Positions 38,287-48,023 of a stretch of DNA of 64,000 bases are shown in pieces. The position numbers and the translations under genes are program-made. Origin of the DNA: Paenibacillus sp. JJ-100 (GTDB lineage: Bacteria > Bacillota > Bacilli > Paenibacillales > Paenibacillaceae); the NCBI RefSeq assembly GCF_948329825.1, contig NZ_CAOJCM010000003.1, forward strand, positions 1-64,000. Direction: 5' to 3'. Every line of letters begins with the position of its first letter. Within the stretch, counting starts at the first letter, position 1. A model generated the notes under the pieces. That model saw nothing but the letters and a program-made list of their open reading frames with translations. It was not told the origin of the DNA and did no database searches.

Positions 38287-39192
38287 ATGAGCAGTGCCAA
38301 TGATGTTGTTGTGTCTTCACAAAAGATGGATAAGAGCCCCTCTAGCTTGAGAATATTGTGGCGTGAGCTTGTCAGGGATAAAGTAGCCCTCATCTCACTT
38401 ATATTTTTGGGTCTAATTATTGTTCTTGTATACGGGGCTTCCATGATCATGGATCAGGACGAGATTGTTAAAGTGGATTTGTTTGCACTGTATGAGCCGC
38501 CCTCGGCACAATATTGGCTGGGAACAGATTACGGCGGTCGTGATGTGTTTGGGCAACTGGTTATAGGAACAAGAAACTCATTAACCATAGGTATTTTGGT
38601 TACGTTGATGACAGGATTCATTGGTATTCTCGTGGGTGTTCTCTCCGGATACTTCGGCGGGATGATTGATAACATGTTCATGCGTGTGGTGGACTTTTTT
38701 ATGATCCTTCCATTTCTGATGTTGGTCATCGCATTTGTCACCGCAGTACCGAAATACAATATTGTTTCATTCTCACTAATAATGACGGCCTTCCTTTGGA
38801 TGGGAATTGCGAGGCTCATTCGTTCCAAAGCCCTTCAGGAGGGTGAACTGGAGTATATTAAAGCGTCTAAAACACTCGGATCTTCTCACTTTAAAATTAT
38901 TGTATCTCAGCTTCTTCCCAACCTGAGTTCAATCATCATCGTAACGATGACACTGAACTTGGCAGCAAATATTGGCCTTGAATCCGGGTTGTCTTTCTTG
39001 GGGTTTGGATTCCCAGAAAGTACACCTAGTCTTGGAACACTCGTAAGTTATGCACGTAATCCGCAGACCTTGGAATACAGATGGTGGATATGGCTACCTG
39101 CATCACTACTAATTCTAGTATTGATGTTGAGTATAAATAATGTCGGACAGGCCTTAAAGCGTGCGACGGATGCAAGACAAAGAAGAGGTTAA
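38287..39192 (+). CDS. oppC: Oligopeptide ABC transporter permease OppC
   Basis: 301 residues, DppC/OppC type: an N-terminal anchor (LRILWRELVRDKVALISLIFL), the WLGTDYGGRDVFGQLVIGTRNSL string and the EAA loop EYIKASKTLGSSHFKIIVSQLLPN. Second half of the pore with OppB. The ATG follows CGGGGTG. Confidence 0.93.
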   Translation: MSSANDVVVSSQKMDKSPSSLRILWRELVRDKVALISLIFLGLIIVLVYGASMIMDQDEIVKVDLFALYEPPSAQYWLGTDYGGRDVFGQLVIGTRNSLTIGILVTLMTGFIGILVGVLSGYFGGMIDNMFMRVVDFFMILPFLMLVIAFVTAVPKYNIVSFSLIMTAFLWMGIARLIRSKALQEGELEYIKASKTLGSSHFKIIVSQLLPNLSSIIIVTMTLNLAANIGLESGLSFLGFGFPESTPSLGTLVSYARNPQTLEYRWWIWLPASLLILVLMLSINNVGQALKRATDARQRRG

Positions 39193-39211
39193 AAAAAGGG
39201 AGGAAAGGTTC

Positions 39212-41038
39212 ATGAAAAAGGGATTATTTTCACGAGCACTATTTTTCACGATGATGCTGGTCTTTGTATTGGCGCTTGCGGCGTGCTCCGAAAAAGGGGC
39301 GGAAACTCCTGCACCTGGGGCAAAAACAGAAGAAGGAAAGACGGATGAAAAGCCTGCAAATGAAGAGGGCGTGTACTCCATTGAAGACTTCAACAATGTG
39401 AAAACGAATGAGGGTACTGCTATTGAAGGTGGATCCATTACATTCGGTCTCGTATCGGATACAGCTTTTGAAGGTACACTCAACTTCAACTTTTACTCCG
39501 GCGCTCCGGACGCTGCTGTTCTAAACTGGTTTGACGAAGGTTTGCTGACTTGGGACAAAAACTATGTTTACACCAATGACGGCGCAGCAACCTATGAAAC
39601 TTCTGAAGATGGCAAGACGTTTACACTCACCATCCGTGACAATGTAAACTGGCATGACGGCAAGCCAGTAACTGCAGAAGACCTGCAGTTTGCCTATGAA
39701 GTGATCGGTAGCAAAGGGTATGATGGCCCTCGTTATGATGGTAACTTCACAAGTGTAGTAGGTATGGAAGAATTCCATGCCGGAAAAGCAAAAACCATCT
39801 CGGGTATTAAAGTGCTGAGCGATAAAAAAATCAGCATTACGTATAAAGAAGCGACTCCATCCCTTCTAACAGGTGGTGTATGGACATATCCACTTGCAAA
39901 ACATATCTTTGGAGATATGGATGTAGCGAAAATGTCTTCTTCCAAAGAAGTGCGTGAAAAGCCTATCGGTTTTGGCCCATTCAAAGTTGAAACGATTACT
40001 CCTGGTGAGTCTGTAACTTATGTGAAAAACGAAGACTACTGGCGTGGGGCTCCAAAACTGGATAAAGTGACATTGAAAGTAATCAACCCAACAACGGTTG
40101 TTCAAGAACTGAAATCAGGTGGTGTGGATCTGGTAGATTCATTCCCGACAGAACAGTATAAAGATAATGCTAATTTGTCTAATGTTGAATTCCTGGGAGC
40201 GATTGATCGTGCATATACGTACATTGGCTTCAAGCTGGGATCATGGGACGCTGAGAATGGTAAAGTTAAAACCAATCCAGATGCTAAAATGGCAGATAAA
40301 AACCTGCGTAAAGCAATGTGGATGGCTGTAGACAATGATCAAGTAGGGAAACGATTCTACAATGGTCTTCGCTGGAATGCAACAACGTTGATTCCACCAT
40401 CTCACCCTGAGTTCCATGATTCCAGCAACCCAGGTGTAAAATATGATCCGGAAGCAGCCAAGAAACTGCTGGATGAAGCTGGTTACAAAATGAATGGTGA
40501 ATTCCGTACAAAACCGGATGGATCACCACTCGAAATCAACTTTGCATCGATGACAGGTAGTGATATTGCTGAACCGTTGGCACGTTACTATGTACAATCC
40601 TGGGCAGCCATCGGTCTGAAAGTAAACCTGGAAATGGTTGAGTTCAACAGCTTCTACGATCGTGTAGGTAATAACGGTAAAGATGATCCGAACCTTGATG
40701 TATATCAAGCTGCTTGGACAGTAGCCATCGATGTCGATCCAGCTGGGCTGTATGGTCGTGATGCGCTGTATAACTTCTCTCGTTTCTCTAGTGAAGAGAA
40801 TGACAAGCTGCTTGCACGTGGTATCTCTGCAGAAGCGTTTGACGTAGAGAAACGTAAAGAGATCTACAATGAGTGGCAACAGTACATGGTGGAAGAGGTA
40901 CCTGTCTTCCCGACATTGTACCGTGCAGAAATTGTACCTGTTAATAAACGTGTAATGAACTACGCGATTGGTGATGGAACAGGTATTTACCTGAATGAGC
41001 TGGCAGTCAATGCAGATAAACCAGCTGTTGCTCAGTAA
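39212..41038 (+). CDS. oppA: Oligopeptide-binding lipoprotein OppA
   Basis: 608 residues from ATG 39212, preceded by AGGGAGGAAAGG. Lipoprotein signal: KK, hydrophobic stretch, lipobox LALAAC with lipidated C25, then a low-complexity Glu/Lys/Pro linker (about 30-52). The remainder is a family-5 solute-binding protein (WHDGKPVTAEDLQFAYEVI, IGFGPFKVE). Binds peptides outside the membrane for OppBCDF. A frame opening inside the oppC end is spurious. The substrate range is not deducible. Confidence 0.93.
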   Translation: MKKGLFSRALFFTMMLVFVLALAACSEKGAETPAPGAKTEEGKTDEKPANEEGVYSIEDFNNVKTNEGTAIEGGSITFGLVSDTAFEGTLNFNFYSGAPDAAVLNWFDEGLLTWDKNYVYTNDGAATYETSEDGKTFTLTIRDNVNWHDGKPVTAEDLQFAYEVIGSKGYDGPRYDGNFTSVVGMEEFHAGKAKTISGIKVLSDKKISITYKEATPSLLTGGVWTYPLAKHIFGDMDVAKMSSSKEVREKPIGFGPFKVETITPGESVTYVKNEDYWRGAPKLDKVTLKVINPTTVVQELKSGGVDLVDSFPTEQYKDNANLSNVEFLGAIDRAYTYIGFKLGSWDAENGKVKTNPDAKMADKNLRKAMWMAVDNDQVGKRFYNGLRWNATTLIPPSHPEFHDSSNPGVKYDPEAAKKLLDEAGYKMNGEFRTKPDGSPLEINFASMTGSDIAEPLARYYVQSWAAIGLKVNLEMVEFNSFYDRVGNNGKDDPNLDVYQAAWTVAIDVDPAGLYGRDALYNFSRFSSEENDKLLARGISAEAFDVEKRKEIYNEWQQYMVEEVPVFPTLYRAEIVPVNKRVMNYAIGDGTGIYLNELAVNADKPAVAQ

Positions 41039-41120
41039 TGAATACCTGCTTCCAATGGATTCATCTCAAAGTTTTAAAGTGCCATTGACTCATAGAAAAG
41101 GTACTTTCAACTCATAATCA

Positions 41121-41172
41121 AAACATGGATTTCGACACTCTGGCATGGGGTGGAGGAATCCATGTTTTTTTT
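41121..41172 (+). terminator. opp operon terminator
   Basis: Stem AAACATGGATT (41121-41131) / AATCCATGTTT (41157-41167) followed by further T. The 25-nt loop can pair internally. Confidence 0.88.
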
Positions 41173-41268
41173 GTAAATAAAAAGTAAAAAAAATTTAACT
41201 CTTTTTCAAAAAAAGTGCATACCAAATACCTCTTCGCTTCGTCTATATAAGTAAGAGGTGATACATAG

Positions 41269-42165
41269 ATGAAAATATGGTGGAAACGAGCAGGAATGTT
41301 ATTCACTTTACTAATTATAATATATTTAGGGGTAAAGCCGGATCTGCTGGTAGGCAAACCGGGAATCAAAGCTGAATCCGCTATCCTGATGGATATGAAT
41401 TCAGAACAGGTGCTAATGGATTATAACGCTTCCGAAGAGATCGCTCCTGCAGGCGTCAGCAAATTAATGACGGAGTTGCTTGTGATGGAGGCCGCAATGA
41501 AAGGGGACATCCGCTGGGATGACCCGGTTAATGTAAGCAAATATGCCAGTTCTGTTGGTGGGAATCAGGCTGCACTCAAACAGGGAGAACAATTCACGGT
41601 CCAGGAACTGTTCCAGGCTGTGGTGGTATACTCGGCGAATGATGCAGCAGTTGCATTAGCAGAACATATCAGCGGCTCAGAACTTCAGTTTGCCCAAAAG
41701 ATGAATGAAAAAGCTGCTGAGATTGGCTTATCTGGGGAATCCCATTTTACTAACTCCACTGGTTTAAGTGAGGCTATGCTTGGTCCACACCGTCCGCAGG
41801 AGGTTCGGGGGCAGACCTTGATGACAGCAATGGATGCTTGCAAGCTTGCCGGTTATTTGCTTAATCATCATCCTGAGATTCTTAAAGTCTCCAGCCAAAT
41901 GCAAGTGTCTATGCATCAAAAAGGCATCTATATGAGTAATACAAACTGGATGTTATCCTCCATTGGTGGCTCGTATGCATATAACGGAAACGATGGATTA
42001 AAGACCGGTTACGATGAAAATAGCGGGTATCATTTTGTGGCGACAGCTGAACGGGAGGGTAAGCGCCTGATTTCGGTCGTATTTGGGACAGATACGCGTG
42101 AAGCCCAATTCACAGAGACGCGCAAGCTGCTGAATTATGGTTTTTCGAGTGCGAAGATAAACTAA
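41269..42165 (+). CDS. S11 D-Ala-D-Ala carboxypeptidase homologue lacking the catalytic serine
   Basis: 298 residues, N-terminal membrane anchor or signal (about 7-22), then a low-molecular-weight PBP fold. Two of the three active-site motifs are intact: S122-A-N124 (YSANDA) and K245-T-G247 (GLKTGYDENSGYHFVATAE). In the first, the family form P-A-S-M-T-K reads P-A-G62-V-S-K65: the nucleophile is glycine (codon GGC), while the general-base lysine remains. It should not form the acyl-enzyme and is probably a pseudo-enzyme or a binding protein. RBS AAGTAAGAGGTGA. About half the domains of DacF-type proteins: no long C-terminal anchor. Confidence 0.85.
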   Translation: MKIWWKRAGMLFTLLIIIYLGVKPDLLVGKPGIKAESAILMDMNSEQVLMDYNASEEIAPAGVSKLMTELLVMEAAMKGDIRWDDPVNVSKYASSVGGNQAALKQGEQFTVQELFQAVVVYSANDAAVALAEHISGSELQFAQKMNEKAAEIGLSGESHFTNSTGLSEAMLGPHRPQEVRGQTLMTAMDACKLAGYLLNHHPEILKVSSQMQVSMHQKGIYMSNTNWMLSSIGGSYAYNGNDGLKTGYDENSGYHFVATAEREGKRLISVVFGTDTREAQFTETRKLLNYGFSSAKIN

Positions 42166-42277
42166 ACTTTTTACGTTAAGATGGATGAAGTGATCGCTAC
42201 CTTCTGGCTAATCATGGTAAAATGAATTATGGATCATTCCATGCAATTCTATATTTTACTTTTAAGGGGGAAAAAAT

Positions 42278-44701
42278 TTGAACTCGATTAGCAAAAAAGT
42301 GTATGCACTTACGTTGTCTGTGGCGATGTCCATTGCCCTGATTCAACCGGCTGTTCAGGCAGCCGAAGCTGTCAAACCTACGGCAGCAGTCTCAGAGTCT
42401 ATTGTTTCCAAGGCAACACAGACACTACAACAGTTGGGATACATAGATACGATTGATGGAGTAAAAGAAGCAGCAACTCCGATAACACGTGCAGAAGCAG
42501 CGGTCATCTTGCAACGTGTGCTTGATCTGGATAATCCGGCAACACTCACAGGTTTTGGTGATGTTCCATCGGATGATCCGGCTGCACCGGCCATTTATGC
42601 GTTGAAACAGGGCGGATTCATTCAAGGTAATGCAAAAGGCTACGCGCCAGACGCCCCCCTTACACGAGCTCAGATGGCCTCTTTATTTACTCGCGCGTTC
42701 GAGCTGAAGGATAATGGGATACAGGTGGTTTACAGTGATGCTGACCAGATTCCAGCCGTACATGCAGATGATGCTGTTCGAATGAAACAACATTTTATTA
42801 TTGAAGGCAGCGCATTCAACGCTAAACAGGCAGTAACGCATGGTGAGTTCGCGAGTGCACTGTACCTTGCCCTGGGACTTGATGTGAAGAAAGAAGGTCT
42901 CACTTCTCTTGAAGACTTCTTCAAACAGCCTGCTCAAGCAGGGTTCCAGATGTCACCGGATGGTAAGCACCTTGCCTACTTGGAACCATGGAATAATCGT
43001 ATGAACATCGTAGTGACAACGATTGGTGAAGATAAGCCAGTCCGTATTACAAGTGAAACCGATCGTGGTATTGCGGGGTTTACGTGGGCGTCCAATGACA
43101 AGCTTCTATATTTTAAGGATGCTGCTGGAGATGAGAACTATCATGTGTACATTACCGATATGGATGGCCAAAACAGCAAAGATCTGACGCCATACCCAAA
43201 CACTAGGGCAATGGTTATTGATCCTTTGGAGAATATTCCCGATGAAATTATGGTAAGTATGAATAAACGTGATCCGAGGATTTTTGATGTATACCGTATT
43301 AACATTAAGACCGGAGAAGCTGTGCTTGCTGCCGAGAACCCTGGCAATATTACAGGTTGGTTAACAGACTATGATGGGAAAATTCGGGTAGCCATATCTA
43401 CCGATGGTAATGTATCCTCCTTAATGTATCGTGATACCGAGGACCAACCGTTCCAGCCACTGCTTACAACAAAGCTGGGAGAGACATTTGTCCCAGTCAT
43501 GTTTACAAGTGATAACAAAAACCTGTATGTCGTCTCCAATCTTGAACAAGACAAGATGGCCATTATCGAATACAACCCAGCTACGAAGAAGGTCGTCAAA
43601 ACTCTTTTTGAAAACAAGGATGTCGATGTCGGCAACATTATTCCTTCCAAAGAAAAAGGAAAAATCCTTGCAGCTGTCTATGAGACAGATAAGGTTAACT
43701 ATGCGTATTTTGACGATGAGTTCAAGTCATTAATGGACAATATCCAAGCCAAAGTTCCTGGCAAAGAAGTTAGCATTATAAGTACAAGTGATAACGGGCA
43801 AGTACTATTCTTATCCTACAGTGACAAATCGATGGGAACATATTATTTCTATGATGCCAAAACAGGCAAGGTGGATAAGCTGGCAGACACAGCTCCATGG
43901 ATTGACGAGTCTAAAATGGCCGATATGAAACCTATTACGTTCAAATCTCGTGATGGACTGGACCTTCATGGTTATTTGACGCTGCCTAAGGACGCTAAGG
44001 CTACTGATCTTCCACTTGTTGTCGTTCCACATGGTGGACCTTGGGCGCGGGACTCATGGGGATATAGCCCGGAAGTTCAGTTCTTGGCTAGTCGCGGGTA
44101 TGCTGTACTTCAAGTTAATTTCCGGGGATCTGCAGGCTTTGGCAAGGAATTCCTGGAGGCAGGCAATAAACAGTGGGGTAAAGCCATGCAGGATGATCTC
44201 ACAGATGGTGTAAACTGGCTGGTGAAAGAAGGTACAGTTGATCCAAAACGAGTAGCGATCTTCGGTGGTTCATACGGAGGTTATGCTGCCTTGGCTGGAC
44301 TTACCTTCACCCCTGACGTGTATGCTGCTGGAATCAGCTATGTTGGTCCATCGAACATCTTTACACTGCTTGACTCACTTCCACCTTACTGGGAATCAGA
44401 ACGTAACTTGTTCCATGAGCGTGTGGGTGACCCAGTGAAGGATAAAGAGCTGCTTACTGCCATCTCACCTCTATTTCACGTAGATCAGATGAAGGCACCG
44501 TTATTTGTTGTTCAGGGTGCCAATGATCCGCGAGTGAAACAGGCAGAGTCTGATCAGATCGTTGAAGCATTGCGCAAACGTGGGGTAGATGTGCCTTATA
44601 TGCTAAAAATGGATGAGGGCCATGGCTTCGCTAACTTTGAGAATCAACTTGATCTCTACCGTGCCGTTGAGAAATTTTTGAACCGTCATCTGATGCAATA
44701 G
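42278..44701 (+). CDS. Secreted S9 prolyl-oligopeptidase-family peptidase with SLH repeats
   Basis: 807 residues from TTG (AAGGGGG in front). Signal peptide (about 1-28, ending AVQAAEA), three SLH-type repeats (about 45-205; ITRAEAAVILQRVLDL, YAPDAPLTRAQMASLFTRAF, AVTHGEFASALYLALGL) that usually bind cell-wall polymers, a beta-propeller (about 220-550) and a C-terminal alpha/beta hydrolase. Catalytic triad by pattern: S665 (GGSYGG), D750 (GANDPR), H782 (EGHGFA). Likely trims peptides at the cell surface; close to the peptide importer upstream. The enzyme is related to dipeptidyl/acylaminoacyl peptidases; specificity unknown. Confidence 0.9.
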   Translation: MNSISKKVYALTLSVAMSIALIQPAVQAAEAVKPTAAVSESIVSKATQTLQQLGYIDTIDGVKEAATPITRAEAAVILQRVLDLDNPATLTGFGDVPSDDPAAPAIYALKQGGFIQGNAKGYAPDAPLTRAQMASLFTRAFELKDNGIQVVYSDADQIPAVHADDAVRMKQHFIIEGSAFNAKQAVTHGEFASALYLALGLDVKKEGLTSLEDFFKQPAQAGFQMSPDGKHLAYLEPWNNRMNIVVTTIGEDKPVRITSETDRGIAGFTWASNDKLLYFKDAAGDENYHVYITDMDGQNSKDLTPYPNTRAMVIDPLENIPDEIMVSMNKRDPRIFDVYRINIKTGEAVLAAENPGNITGWLTDYDGKIRVAISTDGNVSSLMYRDTEDQPFQPLLTTKLGETFVPVMFTSDNKNLYVVSNLEQDKMAIIEYNPATKKVVKTLFENKDVDVGNIIPSKEKGKILAAVYETDKVNYAYFDDEFKSLMDNIQAKVPGKEVSIISTSDNGQVLFLSYSDKSMGTYYFYDAKTGKVDKLADTAPWIDESKMADMKPITFKSRDGLDLHGYLTLPKDAKATDLPLVVVPHGGPWARDSWGYSPEVQFLASRGYAVLQVNFRGSAGFGKEFLEAGNKQWGKAMQDDLTDGVNWLVKEGTVDPKRVAIFGGSYGGYAALAGLTFTPDVYAAGISYVGPSNIFTLLDSLPPYWESERNLFHERVGDPVKDKELLTAISPLFHVDQMKAPLFVVQGANDPRVKQAESDQIVEALRKRGVDVPYMLKMDEGHGFANFENQLDLYRAVEKFLNRHLMQ

Positions 44702-44715
44702 ACACAAGCTGAAGT

Positions 44716-44756
44716 TGTTCTCTGATTCCCGTGGGGGATTGGAGAACAGCTTTTTT
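44716..44756 (+). terminator. Terminator after the S9 peptidase
   Basis: Stem TGTTCTC (44716-44722) / GAGAACA (44742-44748) with an inner ATTCCC/GGGGAT helix, followed by six T. Confidence 0.88.
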
Positions 44757-44835
44757 GATGGGAACAACAGACATGATAACTCCAAACAGATTCAAATTTC
44801 TCCCTGTCATTACCAGCTCAGGACATATTCATCAA

Positions 44836-44878
44836 TTGACATATAGATACCATTTATTTTAAAATGACCAGTGAGTCA
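44836..44878 (+). promoter_or_regulatory. MFS gene promoter with TetR-type operator candidate
   Basis: -35 TTGACA (44836-44841), 18 bp spacer, -10 TAAAAT (44860-44865). TGACCAGTGAGTCA (44865-44878), an inverted repeat of TGAC, begins at the last base of the -10, a usual place for a TetR-family repressor. No regulator gene is adjacent. Confidence 0.6.
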
Positions 44879-44963
44879 GTACAATTCATTTCGGTTTCTG
44901 TACACAATACGATGACGTTCGGTACAAGGGTGAAATGAAGATCAGATTAAGGAGGTAGCTGGG

Positions 44964-46556
44964 ATGCAAAAAGAAATGAAATGGCCTTTAATTCTCTTTG
45001 CTGTAGGTGTATTTATGGCCGCACTGGATAACGGTATTATTACATCCTCGCTGACGACGTTAAATGCTTCATTTGGTGTATCACCAACATGGGGAGCATG
45101 GACCATCACCCTGTATACGCTTGGGCTTGCCATTAGTGTACCAATCGCAGGCAAGTTATCAGATCGGTATGGCCGCAAAAAATTATTTCTAATTGAAGTT
45201 GCCTTATTCGGGATTGGTTCGCTTCTTGTGGCTTTAAGTACCTCGTTTACATTCTTCCTCATCGCCCGGGTCATTCAGGCACTCGGTGGCGGCGGGATAT
45301 TTATCATTGCTAGCTCATATGTACTTAGTAAATTCCCTGTACAGCGGCAGGGTACAGCTCTTGGTCTTCTGGGGGGCATGAATGGTATTGCTGCGATTCT
45401 TGGACCTAACGTCGGTGCATTCATCCTTGATGTTACCGGGAATTGGCACTGGTTATTTCTCATCAATGTACCGATCGCAATTTTGCTGTTTATAGCCGGA
45501 ATGAAGTTCATCCAAGAAGAACAGGAATTGAATCGTGCGGCTGTTGATTGGAGCGGTATCGCCGTTCTGACACTAGGCGTGCTGGGTCTCATGTACAGCT
45601 TCAGTAATCTGGATGGCGTGAATCTAGTTCAGAGTCTGGGTTCACCCATGTTCTACGGATTCTTTTTGGCTGGTGTAACCCTGTTAGTAGTGTTTTATTT
45701 CATGGAAAAAAGGTTGGAGGGGTCAGACCGTGAACCGGTCGTTTCCACACAACTGCTCGGCATTGCATCCTTCCGCTGGACACTGCTTATTGCCTTTTTC
45801 TCGGGAGCCATTCTGGCCTCTGTCATTTTCATTCCAGGCTTTGTGGAGCAATATCTAGGAGTATCCAGCAGTGCCTCGGGATACTGGTTCACGCCACTTG
45901 CTCTGGCTTCAGGCATTGGAGCAGGAGGAGGAGGTTACCTAGTTGACCGCAAAGGTCCGATCTGGACGTTATCTGTGGCTGGTTTGGTCTCTGCAGTGGG
46001 CTTCCTGCTGTTCCCACTGTGGGTCGAGCAGATCTGGCAGTTTGTCATTGCGAGTATCCTGGTCGGAGTTGGTTTCGGTATGATGCTGGGTGCGCCGGTT
46101 AATGTGCTGGTAACTGAACAGGCGGGAGAGAACAATAAAGGTATTGCGGTAGCGACGAGTTCCCTGTTTCGTCAGATGGCGATGGCCATTGCACCTACAA
46201 TCTTTGCTGGGTTTTTGGCGCGTTCGTTCTCTAACCTCGGTGTGAACATCCAATCCGGTTTGGCAGAGCGAGGGATCGAGGTGTCGCCTGCCATGCTGGA
46301 ACAATATGCTTCTGAAGGTGCAGCGGGAGGCGACATTTCCAGTATGATGGCTGGAATATCACGCATTCCAGATGTCAATATACGGGAGGCGTTGCTTCAA
46401 GCTGTACATCAAACGACAAATCAAGGTTACAGCGGGCTATTCTGGTCAGCCGTTATATTTAGTGTACTTACGTTGGTCGTGGCTCTTGTTACAGGTCGCC
46501 TTCGTCAAAAAGAGAAACAGAATCAGATTCAGGATGGATCTGTGGGTTCAATATAA
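44964..46556 (+). CDS. MFS drug exporter, DHA2 (EmrB/QacA) family
   Basis: 530 residues, about 14 transmembrane helices. Motif D1 LDNGIITSSL, motif A GKLSDRYGRKK, motif C GPNVGAFILDVTGNWHWLFLINVP. Proton-driven multidrug exporters have this layout. RBS AAGGAGGTAG. Stands alone behind its own promoter and an operator-like repeat; substrates unknown. Confidence 0.92.
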   Translation: MQKEMKWPLILFAVGVFMAALDNGIITSSLTTLNASFGVSPTWGAWTITLYTLGLAISVPIAGKLSDRYGRKKLFLIEVALFGIGSLLVALSTSFTFFLIARVIQALGGGGIFIIASSYVLSKFPVQRQGTALGLLGGMNGIAAILGPNVGAFILDVTGNWHWLFLINVPIAILLFIAGMKFIQEEQELNRAAVDWSGIAVLTLGVLGLMYSFSNLDGVNLVQSLGSPMFYGFFLAGVTLLVVFYFMEKRLEGSDREPVVSTQLLGIASFRWTLLIAFFSGAILASVIFIPGFVEQYLGVSSSASGYWFTPLALASGIGAGGGGYLVDRKGPIWTLSVAGLVSAVGFLLFPLWVEQIWQFVIASILVGVGFGMMLGAPVNVLVTEQAGENNKGIAVATSSLFRQMAMAIAPTIFAGFLARSFSNLGVNIQSGLAERGIEVSPAMLEQYASEGAAGGDISSMMAGISRIPDVNIREALLQAVHQTTNQGYSGLFWSAVIFSVLTLVVALVTGRLRQKEKQNQIQDGSVGSI

Positions 46557-46569
46557 ATCAATAGAATTG

Positions 46570-46618
46570 AAAGAACAGTGAACCTTTTGTAACCCAGAAT
46601 GGTGTCGCTGTTCTTTTT
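46570..46618 (+). terminator. Terminator after the MFS gene
   Basis: Stem AAAGAACAG (46570-46578) / CTGTTCTTT (46608-46616), 29-nt loop, T-rich tail. Confidence 0.75.
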
Positions 46619-46792
46619 TATTTAACCCGATTGTAACTTTTCATAATGGAGGAATGATTACAATAGAACGAGCATAAGGGGCACTTTGTTTTAAATATAG
46701 AAAAGTTTGGAGAACTGCGTGTCAGCAGACGTTATCAACGTTTAATGGGTAGTGAAGGATTTCAATTTTGATAGTGAAGAAGGAATCGATGG

Positions 46793-47827
46793 ATGAAAAG
46801 CAGAACTAAAGAGAAGAAGAAGAAAAGTCGTAAAGGCCTATATATAACACTTGTATCACTGGTCATATTGATCATCGGCGGTTATATTTTTCGCCAGCAG
46901 TTAGCTGTGGCAGCATTTGATTTGTTTCTGGCTGATACGGTTGAAGCACAACTTACGCAATCTTACGTTCCGCAGGAAGGGAATAATACGCCTGATCCGA
47001 CGGTCTATCGCAAAGAACCATTCTCTGTGCTGCTCCTGGGCTCAGATAAACGTGACTATGAGAATTCCCGCGGACGTTCCGATGCAGTTATCTACGCTGT
47101 TGTTCGTCCGAAAGAGTCTCGAGTGCTGCTCGTATCCATCCCGCGTGACACGTATGTGCAGATTGTAGGAAGGGACACAGACAAGGACGGGACAGATGAT
47201 TATGACAAAGTTGCGCATGCTTATGCCTTTGGCGGGGAGAATATGTCGATCCGTACCGTGGAAAAGTTTCTTGATGCCGACATAGGTTATTACGCAACGA
47301 TTAATTTTCAGGGGATTAAACAGGTAGTTGATGCCCTCGGGGGGATATCACTACCTATTGATAAGGATATCGTGAACAAAGATCCGAATCATGAGAAGTT
47401 CACGATTAAGGGCGGTAAGCCGATCTATGATGGCCAGGAAGCACTTTACTATGTGAGATATCGGGAAGATAGTGACTTTAACCGTACGAATCGACAGCAA
47501 ATTTTCCTTAATGCTTTTGCAAACAAGATGTTGAATCTGAATCAGATCGCAAAGATACCTGAACTGTTTCAGATCATGGGGGATAATTTTCAAACGGATA
47601 TGCAACCTACCTTTATTATTGATCTGGCCAAACAGGTGCTGACACAGGAAAAACCGCAGGTTTCAAGCTTCACCATTTTGAGCGAAGGCATGCGCAAAGA
47701 TGGGGTTTATTATGGTCAAGCTGACAAAGATGATGTTCAATATGCCAAAGAGCTGATTAAGAACTGGATGGATCAATCAACCCCAGCCGGTGAAGTCATG
47801 ATTCCTGACCGGCAGAAGATGGAATAG
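46793..47827 (+). CDS. LytR-CpsA-Psr (LCP) family cell-wall polymer ligase
   Basis: 344 residues. Lys-rich cytoplasmic start, one transmembrane helix (about 16-34), then an extracytoplasmic LCP domain: FSVLLLGSDKRD, GRSDAVIYAVVRPKESRVLLVSIPRDTYV, INFQGIKQVVDALGGI, ALYYVRYREDSDFNRTNRQQ. The conserved Arg/Asp residues that hold the polyprenyl-pyrophosphate are visible. LCP enzymes attach teichoic acids or other glycopolymers to peptidoglycan. RBS GAAGGAATCGATGG. Confidence 0.93.
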   Translation: MKSRTKEKKKKSRKGLYITLVSLVILIIGGYIFRQQLAVAAFDLFLADTVEAQLTQSYVPQEGNNTPDPTVYRKEPFSVLLLGSDKRDYENSRGRSDAVIYAVVRPKESRVLLVSIPRDTYVQIVGRDTDKDGTDDYDKVAHAYAFGGENMSIRTVEKFLDADIGYYATINFQGIKQVVDALGGISLPIDKDIVNKDPNHEKFTIKGGKPIYDGQEALYYVRYREDSDFNRTNRQQIFLNAFANKMLNLNQIAKIPELFQIMGDNFQTDMQPTFIIDLAKQVLTQEKPQVSSFTILSEGMRKDGVYYGQADKDDVQYAKELIKNWMDQSTPAGEVMIPDRQKME

Positions 47828-47862
47828 TTAACTCCATACAGATGGGTGTCCTACACAACAAT

Positions 47863-47896
47863 CAGCAGTACGACAATGAGCGGCTGCTGTTTTTTT
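47863..47896 (+). terminator. Terminator after the LCP gene
   Basis: Stem CAGCAG (47863-47868) / CTGCTG (47884-47889) and seven T; short stem. Confidence 0.75.
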
Positions 47897-48023
47897 CTTT
47901 GTACGAGACTTTTTTGCGTGTAAGGCGCTTATCCTTTTTTGGAACATCCGCTCTTCTATAACGTATAATATAAGTTGAGCGAATCCATTGAAGTAGTAAT
48001 ACACAAGGAGGATATACGAGGGT

